A stretch of DNA of 64,000 nt from Mesorhizobium shangrilense (lineage in GTDB: Bacteria; Pseudomonadota; Alphaproteobacteria; Rhizobiales; Rhizobiaceae), in the NCBI RefSeq assembly GCF_040537815.1, contig NZ_JBEWSZ010000001.1, positions 4,402,001-4,466,000 of the forward strand. The letters run 5' to 3'. Shown here in pieces: positions 51,237-59,816 of the stretch. Position 1 is the first letter of the stretch, and each line of letters begins with the position of its first letter. A program made the position numbers and the translations under genes. The notes under the pieces were generated by a model that worked only from the letters and a program-made list of their open reading frames with translations, ran no database searches and had not been told where the DNA came from.

Positions 51237-52085
51237 ATGCTGCGAAACTCCCCTCCTGGCGCCGCCGACATCGGCGCGCTCGAACGCAAGGCGACACGGT
51301 TGCGCCGCCACATGCTGACCATGGCGCGCGACCAGGGCCAGGGCTATATCGGCCAGGGGCTCGGCATCGCCGATGCGCTGGCCGCGCTCTATTTCCACGA
51401 ATTGCGCTACGACCCGCACAATCTAAACTGGCCGGACCGCGACCGCTTCCTGCTGTCGACCGGCCACTACTCGATCGCGCTGTGGGCGGCGCTGGCCGAG
51501 GCCGGCATCATTCCGATCGAGGAACTGGTCACTTACGGCGCCGACAACAGCCGGCTGGAAATGTCGACGCTCGACACCACGCCCGGCGTCGAGATGATCG
51601 GCGGCTCGCTCGGCCATGGCCTGGGGCAAGGCGTCGGCCAGGCGCTGGGCTTGCGCCTCGACCGCTCCGATGCGCGCGTCTTCGTCGAGCTGTCCGACGG
51701 CGAGATGCAGGAAGGCTCGACCTGGGAAGCGGCGATGTCGGCCAGCCATTTCAAACTCGACGGGCTGGTGGCACTGATCGACTGCAACGGCATCCAGGCC
51801 GACGGGCCCGTCGTGCTCGACATGGAACCTGTAGCCGGCAAATGGCGCGCCTTCGGCTGGGAAACGTCCGAGATCGACGGCAACGACATGAAGGCCGTGG
51901 TCGGCGCGCTGACCGATGCGCGCCAGCGCAACGGCAAGCCGAAGGCGATCGTGCTGCGCACGCTGCCGGGCAAGGGCGTGCCGCGCATCGAGAGCAGCGA
52001 GAAATCGCACTTCTTCCGCATCGACGTGGCGCAATGGGACGGCATCATCGCCGAGTTCGAGAAAAGCGTGGGAACACAGCCATGA
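51237..52085 (+). CDS. Transketolase, N-terminal subunit
   Basis: A 282-residue half-transketolase carrying the diphosphate-binding domain: STGHYSIALWAALAEAG near residue 80, GSLGHGLGQGVGQALGL near 123 and the motif SDGEMQEGSTWEAAM near 152, followed by IDCNGIQ. It must pair with the C-terminal subunit encoded next (ATGA overlap). Split transketolases occur in specialised sugar pathways rather than the housekeeping pentose phosphate pathway. The operon places it after an SDR and before a dehydratase. Confidence 0.92.
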   Translation: MLRNSPPGAADIGALERKATRLRRHMLTMARDQGQGYIGQGLGIADALAALYFHELRYDPHNLNWPDRDRFLLSTGHYSIALWAALAEAGIIPIEELVTYGADNSRLEMSTLDTTPGVEMIGGSLGHGLGQGVGQALGLRLDRSDARVFVELSDGEMQEGSTWEAAMSASHFKLDGLVALIDCNGIQADGPVVLDMEPVAGKWRAFGWETSEIDGNDMKAVVGALTDARQRNGKPKAIVLRTLPGKGVPRIESSEKSHFFRIDVAQWDGIIAEFEKSVGTQP

Positions 52086-53071
52086 GCGGCGCCGCGATCA
52101 AGGCCGGACGCACGCTGGCCATGGGCCAGGACGAAGCGGTTGTTGGTGGCCGGCAAAGCGTGGAAGCGCCGTTCGGCCGGGCGCTTGCCAGGCTTGGCCA
52201 GAGCCGCCCCGACATTGTCGGTCTGACCGCCGACCTCGGCAAATACACCGACATTCTCCCCTTCCGCGATGCCTTCCCCGACCGTTTCTTCAATGTCGGC
52301 ATGGCCGAACAGAACCTCGTCGCCGTCGCCGCCGGGCTGGCCCGCACCGGCAAGGTGCCGTTCGCCACCACCTATGGGGTGTTCGCGACGCGGCGCGCCT
52401 ATGATTTCGTCGCCATCGCGCTTGCCCACTCCAGCCTCAACGTCAAGATCGTCGCCGGTTTGCCTGGCCTGACCACCGGCTATGGCGGGACGCATCAGGC
52501 GATCGAGGACCTGGCGCTGATGCGCATGATCCCCGGGCTGACCATCATCGACCCCTGTGATGCGACGGAGATCGAGGCCGCTACCGAAGCCATCGCCGAG
52601 CATCAGGGGCCAGTGTATATGCGGCTGCTGCGCGGCAGCGTGCCCGTCGTGTTCGAGCCGGGCTACACATTCGAGATCGGCAAGGCGCGGCGCCTTCGGG
52701 AAGGCAGGGATGTCGGCATCATCTCCACCGGCCTCATGACCGAGCGGGCGCTGGATGCGGCGGACGCCTTGCAAAAGCGTGGCATCTCCACCGGTGTGCT
52801 GCATGTGCCGACCATAAAGCCGTTCGACACCGAGACGGTGGCTGACTTCGCGGCCGGCAGTAGCCATATCGTCACGGCCGAAAACCATGTCGTCGTCGGT
52901 GGGCTGGCAAGCCTTGTGGTCGAGACCTTGTTCGACGCCGGCATTGCGAAAAAGGTGACGCGCATCGGCCTGCCGGACCGCTATATCGAATGCGGCGCGG
53001 TACCGACCTTGCAGGCGAAATACGGCCTGACGACCGAGGCCATAATCGCCAGGATTGCCGCTCTGGGTTAG
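52082..53071 (+). CDS. Transketolase, C-terminal subunit
   Basis: A 329-residue subunit with the pyrimidine-binding domain (GLTADLGKYTDILPFRDAFP, then FFNVGMAEQNLVAVAAGLA with the catalytic Glu near residue 80) and the C-terminal domain (GIISTGLMTERALDAAD; HVPTIKPFDTETV). ATG 52082 overlaps the N-subunit stop codon. Together the pair would transfer a two-carbon ketol unit; donor and acceptor are unknown. Confidence 0.92.
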   Translation: MSGAAIKAGRTLAMGQDEAVVGGRQSVEAPFGRALARLGQSRPDIVGLTADLGKYTDILPFRDAFPDRFFNVGMAEQNLVAVAAGLARTGKVPFATTYGVFATRRAYDFVAIALAHSSLNVKIVAGLPGLTTGYGGTHQAIEDLALMRMIPGLTIIDPCDATEIEAATEAIAEHQGPVYMRLLRGSVPVVFEPGYTFEIGKARRLREGRDVGIISTGLMTERALDAADALQKRGISTGVLHVPTIKPFDTETVADFAAGSSHIVTAENHVVVGGLASLVVETLFDAGIAKKVTRIGLPDRYIECGAVPTLQAKYGLTTEAIIARIAALG

Positions 53072-53079
53072 GATTTCGC

Positions 53080-54261
53080 ATGAAGATCACCGAGATCGAG
53101 ACGTTTGCCGTCGGCGCCGGCTGGAAGAACTGGCTGTTCGTCAGGGTGCATACCGACAGCGGCATCCACGGCATCGGCGAGGGAACGCTCAACGGCTTCA
53201 TCAAGACCACCGAAGCCGGTGTACATGAGCTCAAGCATCTCGCCATCGGCCAGGATCCGCGCCGCATCAACGCTCTGGCCAAGCGCATGCTGGACAGCGT
53301 GTCGCTCGACGGCGGCCATATCCACCGCACGGTCATCGCGGCGATCGAGGTCGCCTGCTGGGATATTCTGGGCAAGAGCCTCGGCGTTCCCATCCACCAG
53401 CTGCTTGGTGGCCAGGTGCGCGACAGCGTGCTCGGCTACGCCAATGGCTGGTACCGTACCGAGCGCACGCCGGAAGCCTTTCTTGAAGCCGCCAAGGCGG
53501 TGCTGGCCAAGGGCTTCAGGGCGTTCAAGCTCGACCCGTTCGGTACCGCGCAAGGTTTTATTTCGCGCGAGGAACTGGACCTCTCCTACGCCATCTGCCG
53601 GACACTGCGCGATGAGTTGCCGAAGAACACGCTGATCCTGATCGACGTGCATGCCCGCTTCACCGAGATCGCGGCACTTCAAGCGGCGCAAAAATTCGCC
53701 GATCTCGACATCTATTGGTGGGAGGAGCCGACCTCGCGCGACCGGCAGGAAACCGTGCACGAAGTGGCGCATCGTTCGCCGATCCCGGTGGCGACGGGCG
53801 AGATGTACGACACGGTCGGCCAGTTCTACGCGCTGGCCGCCGGCGGGGGCGTCAACATCTTCCAGCCCGAGCCGATGTCGCTGGGCGGTATCGCGCCGTC
53901 GATTCAGGTGGCCAACCTGGCGCTTGCCCATGGCAGCCATATTGCTCCGCACCAGAGCGGCGGACCGGTGGCGACGGCGGTGTGCCTGCAACTGGCGGCG
54001 GCGGTGGCGAACTTCCTCATCCAGGAGCATTTCGACGCCTTCAACGATCCGTGGACGCGCGATCTCGTGACGTGGCACCCGACCGTCAGTCCGAAGAACG
54101 GCCATCTGTCGCTGCCGGATGCGCCGGGACTCGGCATCGATCTCAACATCGATGCGATCAAGGATCATCCCTACGATCCCAACGCCTATCTCAACGTCCA
54201 TGCCGAGGGTTGGGAGAAGCGCCTTGGGCGGCAGGAAGAAGCGGGGAAGCGTGGCCCTTAG
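53080..54261 (+). CDS. Enolase-superfamily (mandelate racemase type) sugar acid dehydratase B
   Basis: A 393-residue MR/MLE protein, like galactonate-dehydratase relatives. Visible elements are GGHIHRTVIAAIEVACWDILGK in the cap-barrel link (about 85-105), Lys in FRAFKLDPFG near 150, Asp in LILIDVHARF near 190, Glu in WWEEPTSRD near 215, Glu in VATGEMYD near 240, and His in IAPHQSGGP near 290. It is only distantly similar to dehydratase A, so two different acid substrates or two steps are implied. ATG 53080 is 8 bp after the transketolase stop codon. Confidence 0.9.
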   Translation: MKITEIETFAVGAGWKNWLFVRVHTDSGIHGIGEGTLNGFIKTTEAGVHELKHLAIGQDPRRINALAKRMLDSVSLDGGHIHRTVIAAIEVACWDILGKSLGVPIHQLLGGQVRDSVLGYANGWYRTERTPEAFLEAAKAVLAKGFRAFKLDPFGTAQGFISREELDLSYAICRTLRDELPKNTLILIDVHARFTEIAALQAAQKFADLDIYWWEEPTSRDRQETVHEVAHRSPIPVATGEMYDTVGQFYALAAGGGVNIFQPEPMSLGGIAPSIQVANLALAHGSHIAPHQSGGPVATAVCLQLAAAVANFLIQEHFDAFNDPWTRDLVTWHPTVSPKNGHLSLPDAPGLGIDLNIDAIKDHPYDPNAYLNVHAEGWEKRLGRQEEAGKRGP

Positions 54262-54281
54262 ACAAGCAAGCCTCCTGTCCG

Positions 54282-54342
54282 TTCGTCACCCTAGGGCGTA
54301 GCAAGGAGCGAAGCGACGCAGCGCAGACCCTAGGATGACGAA
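54282..54342. repeat. Palindromic intergenic repeat (TTCGTCACCCTAGGG arms)
   Basis: Arms TTCGTCACCCTAGGG (54282-54296) and CCCTAGGATGACGAA (54328-54342) match at 14 of 15 positions when inverted; the loop contains AGGAGCGAAGCGACGCAGCG. This resembles an abundant Mesorhizobium intergenic element. It lies between convergent genes and may serve as a bidirectional terminator. Confidence 0.75.
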
Positions 54343-54373
54343 GCTGAGGAGCCTCGGTCAACAAGGAAGAAAA

Positions 54374-55414
54374 TCAGGCGCTGTCACGGTCGACGATCTC
54401 GAAGCCGAGGCTGGTGATGGTCGGCACCTTGGTGTCGCCACCAAGCCTTGCCAGCAATTGCCGCACGGCGCGGCGGCCCATCTCGTAGCGATTGACCTTC
54501 ACCGTGGTCAGTGGCGGAAACAATTGCGCGGCCAGATCGATGTCGCCATAGCCGGCGATGGCGATCCTGCCGGGCACCGCCCAGCCGCGCCGGTGGCACT
54601 CCTGCACGGCGCCGACGGCCAGCGTGTCGCTGGAAAAGAAGATGGCGTCGATGTCCTTGTGGCGGGAGGTCAACGTCACCAGCGCCTCGGCGCCGCCCTG
54701 CGCTGTGATCGGCACCTCGACTTCCATGTCGCCACGGTTCTTGAAGCCGAGTTCCGCCAGCGCGGCGTTGTAGCCGGTGCGGCGCTGCTGCAGCCGGTCA
54801 TTGCCATGGACCGGCGTCGAGACGAAGCCGATGCGCTTGTAGCCCTTGGCCGCCAGATGCATGGTCATGGCGTAAGCGGTCTCGAAGTTGGAGACGCCAA
54901 CGACCATGTCGAGCGGCTTGCGGCCCTTGATCTCGGAAATCTCGACCACTGGCGCGCCACTGCTGGTCAGCAAGGCGCGCGCCGTTTCGCTTTGCACGAA
55001 GCTCTGCAGGATCATGCCGACAGGACGCCAGCCGAGCAGGGTTCGGATCGCCTTTTCCTCGGCCTCCTGCGTGAATTCGCCCTGCGCCAGGAGCATCGAA
55101 TAGCCGCTCTCATGGCATTCGTCGGACATGCCCTGCACCTGCTCGGCGATGCCCGAATTGATCAGCGGCGGCACAACGGTGCCGATCATGCGGCCATTGC
55201 CGCGCATGCTCGACGCAAGCCGGTTGGGCACGAAGCCGGCCTGCTCGATCGCCTGCAGAACCTTGGCGCGTGTTTCCGGCGACACCATGTCGGGATTGGA
55301 GAGCACACGCGAGACCGTCATCGGCGCGACGCCGACGCGCTTGGCGATCTCGCGAACGCCAAGCCGCGCCGTCGGCTTCTTCTCGTCCGCGCCATCCTCG
55401 GACCCGTCGGTCAT
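54374..55414 (-). CDS. LacI/GntR-type repressor of the sugar-acid locus
   Basis: A 346-residue LacI-family regulator. The helix-turn-helix (GVREIAKRVGVAPMTVSRVL) is near residue 20, with hinge VPNRLASSMRG near 62 of the classical PN-x-x-A form, then a sugar-binding domain. This branch (gluconate repressor-like) typically binds CG-centred palindromes such as TGGTACCGGTACCA, matching the two sites at 43710 and 50391. ATG 55414 has GGTGGAG 7 bp upstream; ATG 55420 is an alternative. The 176-bp gap to the next gene holds nothing recognisable. Confidence 0.88.
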   Translation of the reverse strand: MTDGSEDGADEKKPTARLGVREIAKRVGVAPMTVSRVLSNPDMVSPETRAKVLQAIEQAGFVPNRLASSMRGNGRMIGTVVPPLINSGIAEQVQGMSDECHESGYSMLLAQGEFTQEAEEKAIRTLLGWRPVGMILQSFVQSETARALLTSSGAPVVEISEIKGRKPLDMVVGVSNFETAYAMTMHLAAKGYKRIGFVSTPVHGNDRLQQRRTGYNAALAELGFKNRGDMEVEVPITAQGGAEALVTLTSRHKDIDAIFFSSDTLAVGAVQECHRRGWAVPGRIAIAGYGDIDLAAQLFPPLTTVKVNRYEMGRRAVRQLLARLGGDTKVPTITSLGFEIVDRDSA

Positions 55415-55596
55415 CACCATGCTCCACCAATGCGCGATCCGGCAGCAACCTTCGGGTCACGCGACAAGTGCTCATTCATAGCGGTTGCGACAAATGCTTT
55501 CCAGCGACGTCGACGGCTATTGCGCGATCGAGATCAGTGCCGCACCAGCGCAGCGAACACATGCTGCCGCCGATCCACAGGCTTGGGCGACAGCGA

Positions 55597-56193
55597 TCAG
55601 AAGTTGCGGCCGTAGCCCGCCGTCCAGCCGCCATCGACGGCCAGCATCTGGCCGGTGGTGTAGGTGTTGAGCGGGTCGCAGAAGAACAGCACGGCTGCCA
55701 CCGCTTCCTCGATGTTGCCCGCGCGCCCGACCGGCGTGTGGCTGAGCATTGCCTTGTCGCCGGAGACCATGGTCTCATCCTCGACCGCGCCGACGCCGAC
55801 GGCATTGACCAGCACCTTTGGGCCGAACTCCATGGCCAGCGTGCGCATGCCGGCGAGGATCGAGGCGTTCTCCATGGAAAAGCGCGGATGCCGGCGCATC
55901 GGCATGCCGGCCGCCGCCGAGAGCAGGAAGATGATACGGCCGCTGCCGCGCTCGGTCATGGCGACTGCAGCCCTGCGTGCGGCCGTATAGAAGGTGCCGG
56001 GATTTTCCGCTGTCGCTCCCGGACGCAATGGGCACGATATCAGCAGAATGTCGGCGAACCGCGCCTGCATCCCTTCGACAAGTCGGCCATCATTGGCGCG
56101 CAAGGCGGCGAGCGCCGCCTCGACAACCGGATTGCCTGCGCCTTCCAGGGCTATTGTCGCACCGGCGAGATCGATTTCCATGTCAACGCTCAC
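55597..56193 (-). CDS. Degenerate SDR-like protein
   Basis: A 198-residue protein with SDR C-terminal features (GRIIFLLSAAAG near 88, MLAVDGGWTAGYGRNF at the end) but no Rossmann glycine motif; the N-terminus begins MSVDMEIDLAGATIALEGAG. The catalytic Tyr-x-x-x-Lys is replaced by Phe105-x-x-x-Asn109 (FSMEN). It is about 50-60 residues shorter than the family norm. It overlaps the SDR gene upstream by ATGA, so it may be a non-catalytic partner in a heteromeric enzyme. Confidence 0.75.
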   Translation of the reverse strand: MSVDMEIDLAGATIALEGAGNPVVEAALAALRANDGRLVEGMQARFADILLISCPLRPGATAENPGTFYTAARRAAVAMTERGSGRIIFLLSAAAGMPMRRHPRFSMENASILAGMRTLAMEFGPKVLVNAVGVGAVEDETMVSGDKAMLSHTPVGRAGNIEEAVAAVLFFCDPLNTYTTGQMLAVDGGWTAGYGRNF

Positions 56194-56969
56194 ATCATGT
56201 ATCCCGCCGTCCAGCCACCATCGACAGCCAGCACCTGGCCGTTGACGTAACTGGCGGCGGGAGAGACAAGGAACAGCACCGCCTCGGCGATCTCCTCCGG
56301 CTGGGCCGGCCGGCCGAGCGGCACGTGGGCGAGGAATTCCTGCGTGCGTCCGGCAAACTTGCCGTCATCGCCATAAAACAGTTTCGCGGTCAGCGCCGTC
56401 ATCACCGAGCCCGGCGCAACCGCATTGGTGAGGATGCCCTTCCCTCCGAGTTCGATCGCCATCGATCGCGTCAGGTGGATGATGCCGGCCTTGGCGGCGA
56501 CGAACGGGCTTTGCAGACGCATGGCGGCAAGGCCGACCACCGAGGCGATGTTGACGATGCGCCCGCCCTTGCCGGCCGCGAGCATGGGCCCTAGCGCCGC
56601 GCGGCTCATGATGTAGAGGCCGTCGAGATCTATGCCGGTGATACGGTCCCATTCGTCCGGTGGAAATTCGTCGATGGTGACCCGATGCGCCAGCGTGTTG
56701 ACGCCGGCGTTGTTGACGAGGATGTCGAGCCGGCCGTAGCGATCCATGAGGGCCGCGATCGCACTGTCCACCGATGCTGCATTGCGGATGTCGGCGGCAC
56801 ACGCCATCGCATTGCCCAAACCTGCCGCGACCCGCGCCGCGCCTTCGCTGTCGATATCGGCGACAACCACCGCGGCGCCATTGTCGGACAGGCGCTTGGC
56901 AATGGAACTGCCTATTGCGCCCGCGGCTCCAGTAACCAACGCCACCTTGCCTCGCAAATCGCAGCGCAT
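56190..56969 (-). CDS. SDR-family protein with Phe in place of the catalytic Tyr
   Basis: A 259-residue SDR with an intact cofactor site (LVTGAAGAIGSSIA near 11, ILVNNAG near 83) and Ser143 in NIASVVG, but the active-site motif reads Phe156-V-A-A-Lys160. The codon is TTC. The normal general-base Tyr is therefore missing, while the Lys and Ser remain. It is coupled to the degenerate SDR-like gene downstream. A TTATAATAGCAT site lies 30 bp upstream of its start. Reduced or altered chemistry is expected unless another residue substitutes. Confidence 0.85.
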   Translation of the reverse strand: MRCDLRGKVALVTGAAGAIGSSIAKRLSDNGAAVVVADIDSEGAARVAAGLGNAMACAADIRNAASVDSAIAALMDRYGRLDILVNNAGVNTLAHRVTIDEFPPDEWDRITGIDLDGLYIMSRAALGPMLAAGKGGRIVNIASVVGLAAMRLQSPFVAAKAGIIHLTRSMAIELGGKGILTNAVAPGSVMTALTAKLFYGDDGKFAGRTQEFLAHVPLGRPAQPEEIAEAVLFLVSPAASYVNGQVLAVDGGWTAGYMM

Positions 56970-56998
56970 GTCCCGTCCGCCCCCGACCAGTCCGGGTT

Positions 56999-57010
56999 AT
57001 GCTATTATAA
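56999..57010 (-). promoter_or_regulatory. TTATAATAGCAT operator copy 5
   Basis: The minus strand reads TTATAATAGCAT, 30 bp upstream of the SDR gene and pointing toward it. It links this SDR pair to the same regulon as the GntR, transporter and E1 operons, and marks a probable promoter between the SDR pair and the transporter operon upstream. Confidence 0.6.
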
Positions 57011-57052
57011 TAATCTCAAAGCGCGGACAAGCAGTTGCGTGGTTCCAAGGCG

Positions 57053-58048
57053 TTATTCCGCCGCCGCGCCGGCGACGTTCTTGCGGGCGGCATCGACCAT
57101 CAGCCGCCGGGCCCGGAACACGCCCCATTGCTGGTCGACCAGGACGCCGATGAGGATGACGCCGCCCATCACTGCGAAATTGAGCGAGGACGGAATGCCG
57201 AGCAGGTTGACGAGGTTCTGGAGCTCCTGCAGCAGCACTGTGCCCAGGATCACGCCGATCAATGACCCCTCGCCGCCGCGCAGCGAGAAGCCGCCGAGCA
57301 CGGCGGCGGCGATGGCGTAGAGCTCGTAGAACTGGCCGTGGCTGGCCGGCGAAATCGAGCGCGTGTACATGGCGAAATAGATCGCCGACAGCGCCGTCAG
57401 CACGCCGCAGATGACATAGGCCGCCATGACGACACGACCGGTGCGGATGCCCGAATATTTCGCCGCCTCCTCATTCTTGCCGATGGCGTAGAGGTAGCGG
57501 CCGAACACCGAGCGGTGCAGCACCACCCACATGACGATGGCGATGACGATCAGCGCGATGAAGCTGTTGGGCACGCCATATGAGCGGCCGGCGGTGAGGA
57601 ATTCCAGCTCTGGGAAATTCTGGCCGAAGGCAAAGCCGGCGGTGCCGTCGGCGGTGTAGAAGCGGGCGACGCCGCGATAGATCAGAAGACCGCACAGGGT
57701 GACGACGAAGGGCTGCAATTTCAGCCTTGTGATCAGCCAGCCATGCGCCATGCCGATGATGGCGCCGAGCACCAGGATGAGCACGAAGGCGACCGGCCAT
57801 CCCATGCCACGCGTGGCTATGAAGTCGATGAACAGGGTTCCAAGCAACGCGACAACCGAGCCGACCGACAGCTCAATGCCGCCGGTGATGATGACGAAGG
57901 CCTGGCCGATCGACAGGATGCCGAAGAGACCGATGAGGTTCGAGGTGTTGGCCAGGTTGATCGGCAAGAGGAAGCGCGGATTGATGATCGCCACGATGGC
58001 ACCGACCACCAGGATCAGGATCAGCAGGCCGAGATCTTTCTTGGTCAT
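57053..58048 (-). CDS. Ribose-type ABC transporter permease
   Basis: RbsC-family permease of 331 residues with about eight to ten hydrophobic segments: QAFVIITGGIELSVGSVVAL near 52, LQPFVVTLCGLLIYRGVARF near 110 and AVLGGFSLRGGEGSLIGV near 250. GIELSVG replaces the usual GIDLSVG. ATG 58048 follows GGGGAGAAGACG. It is the last gene of a binding protein-ATPase-permease operon. Confidence 0.9.
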   Translation of the reverse strand: MTKKDLGLLILILVVGAIVAIINPRFLLPINLANTSNLIGLFGILSIGQAFVIITGGIELSVGSVVALLGTLFIDFIATRGMGWPVAFVLILVLGAIIGMAHGWLITRLKLQPFVVTLCGLLIYRGVARFYTADGTAGFAFGQNFPELEFLTAGRSYGVPNSFIALIVIAIVMWVVLHRSVFGRYLYAIGKNEEAAKYSGIRTGRVVMAAYVICGVLTALSAIYFAMYTRSISPASHGQFYELYAIAAAVLGGFSLRGGEGSLIGVILGTVLLQELQNLVNLLGIPSSLNFAVMGGVILIGVLVDQQWGVFRARRLMVDAARKNVAGAAAE

Positions 58049-58104
58049 CGTCTTCTCCCCAATGCCCGCCCGGGCGCGCTCGCGCCAGCGCGAAACCTGC
58101 AAAA

Positions 58105-59646
58105 CTATTTCGGCTGCTTGCCCACCGCCAGCAGCAGCACGTTTTCCTGGCTGAACCGGTCCTTGTCGAGAATGCCGGAGATCTGCCCCTCATGCATGAC
58201 GGCGATGCGGTCGGACACGCCGATCACCTCTTCCATGTCGCTGGAGATCATCAGCACGGCGACGCCGGCATCGGCCAGAGCGCGCATCAGCCCATAGATT
58301 TCCGCCTTGGCGCCGATGTCGATGCCGCGCGTCGGCTCGTCGAGGATCATCACCTTGGGGTTCATGGCCAGCCACTTGCCGAGCACGACTTTCTGCTGGT
58401 TGCCACCCGACAGGGTGCCGGTGCGCGTCTGCACCGACGGCGCCTTGATGCCGAGATTGCTTTTCTGTTTCTCCGCCGTGGCGGCCTCGGAGCTTGCCGA
58501 CACCAGCGTGCGCCGCGCATGCGCCGGCAGGTTGGGCAGGGAAATATTCTGGGCGATCGACAAATCGAGCAGGATGCCGGTCAGCTTGCGGTCCTCCGGC
58601 ACCAGGAAGATGCCGTGCGCAACGGCATCGGCCGCGGAACCGAACACAAACGGCTTGCCATCGAGCTCAACTACGCCGCCAAGGGCACTATCGATGCCGA
58701 AGAACACCCGCGCCAGTTCGGTGCGGCCAGAGCCGACGAGCCCGGCAAGGCCAAGGATTTCGCCGTGCCTGACGTCGAGATCGACCGGCCGGCCGGGATA
58801 GGCTGGGGTGCGGATGGCCTTGGCCGAGAGAGCGACGGCGCCGGGCGCGCGCGCGGCCTCGGAGGCCTTTTCGCGCTCCTTCAGCATGCGGCCGATCATC
58901 AGCTTGACCATCTGGTCGTGGTTGATGTCGCGCTTTTGCAGCGTGCCGGCAAGCATGCCGTCGCGCAGCACGACGACGCGGTCGGCGACACGCTCGATCT
59001 CGTGCAAGCGGTGCGAAATGAAGATGACGCTGATGCCGTCGGCCTTCAGCGCCTTGATGACGTCGAGCAATTTGTCGGTTTCGGCGATCGGCAGGCTCGA
59101 GGTCGGCTCGTCGAGGATGACCAGCCTTGCCTTGATCGAGAGCGCCTTGGCGATCTCGACCATCTGCTGCTGGGCCAGCGACAGGTCGGCGACCTGCGTA
59201 TCGGCCGAAAAATTGGCACCGACGCGCTTCAACAGCGGCGCCACCATGGTGCGCAGTTTTGCGCGGTCGACGAGCTTGAGCGGGCCGGCGCGCAACGGCT
59301 CGCGGCCGAAGAAGATGTTGGCGGCAACATCGAGGTTTTCGAACAGGTTGAGTTCCTGGTGAACGAAGGCAATGCCGGAACCCAGGCTACCTTCGACGGT
59401 CAGGCCCTTGTGAGTTGCGCCGTCGACCGTGATGGTACCGGTGTCCGGCGTGGTGACGCCGCCGAGGATTTTCATCAAGGTCGATTTGCCGGCGCCGTTC
59501 TCACCGACCAGGCCGATGACCTCGCCTGGCCTGACCTCCATCGAAAAACCGTCCAGCGCGACAACGCCCGGATAGGTCTTGCGCACGTTCTCGAGGCTGA
59601 GGAACGGGGTGGTCGCGGCAATGGATGTGTCGGTATAATTCATCAT
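58105..59646 (-). CDS. Ribose-type ABC transporter ATP-binding protein
   Basis: Tandem-domain RbsA-type ATPase of 513 residues. The first domain has GENGAGKST near 48, LSLAQQQMVEIAKAL near 150 and LVILDEPTSSL near 172. The second has LSGGNQQKVVLGKWL near 405 and VMILDEPTRGIDIGAK near 425. Two adjacent ATGs at 59646 and 59643 are possible starts. It is separated from the binding-protein gene by a palindromic repeat. Confidence 0.92.
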   Translation of the reverse strand: MMNYTDTSIAATTPFLSLENVRKTYPGVVALDGFSMEVRPGEVIGLVGENGAGKSTLMKILGGVTTPDTGTITVDGATHKGLTVEGSLGSGIAFVHQELNLFENLDVAANIFFGREPLRAGPLKLVDRAKLRTMVAPLLKRVGANFSADTQVADLSLAQQQMVEIAKALSIKARLVILDEPTSSLPIAETDKLLDVIKALKADGISVIFISHRLHEIERVADRVVVLRDGMLAGTLQKRDINHDQMVKLMIGRMLKEREKASEAARAPGAVALSAKAIRTPAYPGRPVDLDVRHGEILGLAGLVGSGRTELARVFFGIDSALGGVVELDGKPFVFGSAADAVAHGIFLVPEDRKLTGILLDLSIAQNISLPNLPAHARRTLVSASSEAATAEKQKSNLGIKAPSVQTRTGTLSGGNQQKVVLGKWLAMNPKVMILDEPTRGIDIGAKAEIYGLMRALADAGVAVLMISSDMEEVIGVSDRIAVMHEGQISGILDKDRFSQENVLLLAVGKQPK

Positions 59647-59676
59647 GCCTGACAGCAGTTGGCGGGCCAATTCCTG

Positions 59677-59722
59677 AGCATGATCTTTTCCGAAAACCGG
59701 TTCCCACTTTTCGGGATCATGT
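59677..59722. repeat. Palindromic intergenic repeat inside the transporter operon
   Basis: Arms GCATGATC and GATCATGT with inner arms TTTTCCGAAAACCGG and CCCACTTTTCGGG. It is related to the element at 1429-1477. Lying between the binding-protein and ATPase genes, it may act as an mRNA-stabilising hairpin. The remaining ~90 bp before the binding-protein stop codon shows no gene. Confidence 0.75.
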
Positions 59723-59816
59723 CGTGGCCTTTAGGCAGACTGACGAACCCGCCCGGGTTCGTCAATGCGAGCAGCCGGCTCAAGGCGACCTTGAGCCGGC
59801 TGAACTGTTTGTGGTC

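Noticed and set aside
50439..53071. Apiose-type pathway using the split transketolase
   Set aside because: That route needs an isomerase and a kinase to make the phosphorylated ketose; neither is in the locus.
34500..57100. Recently acquired genomic island
   Set aside because: No integrase, transposase, tRNA target or obvious base-composition break was seen; the repeats present are the general intergenic kinds found elsewhere in the window.
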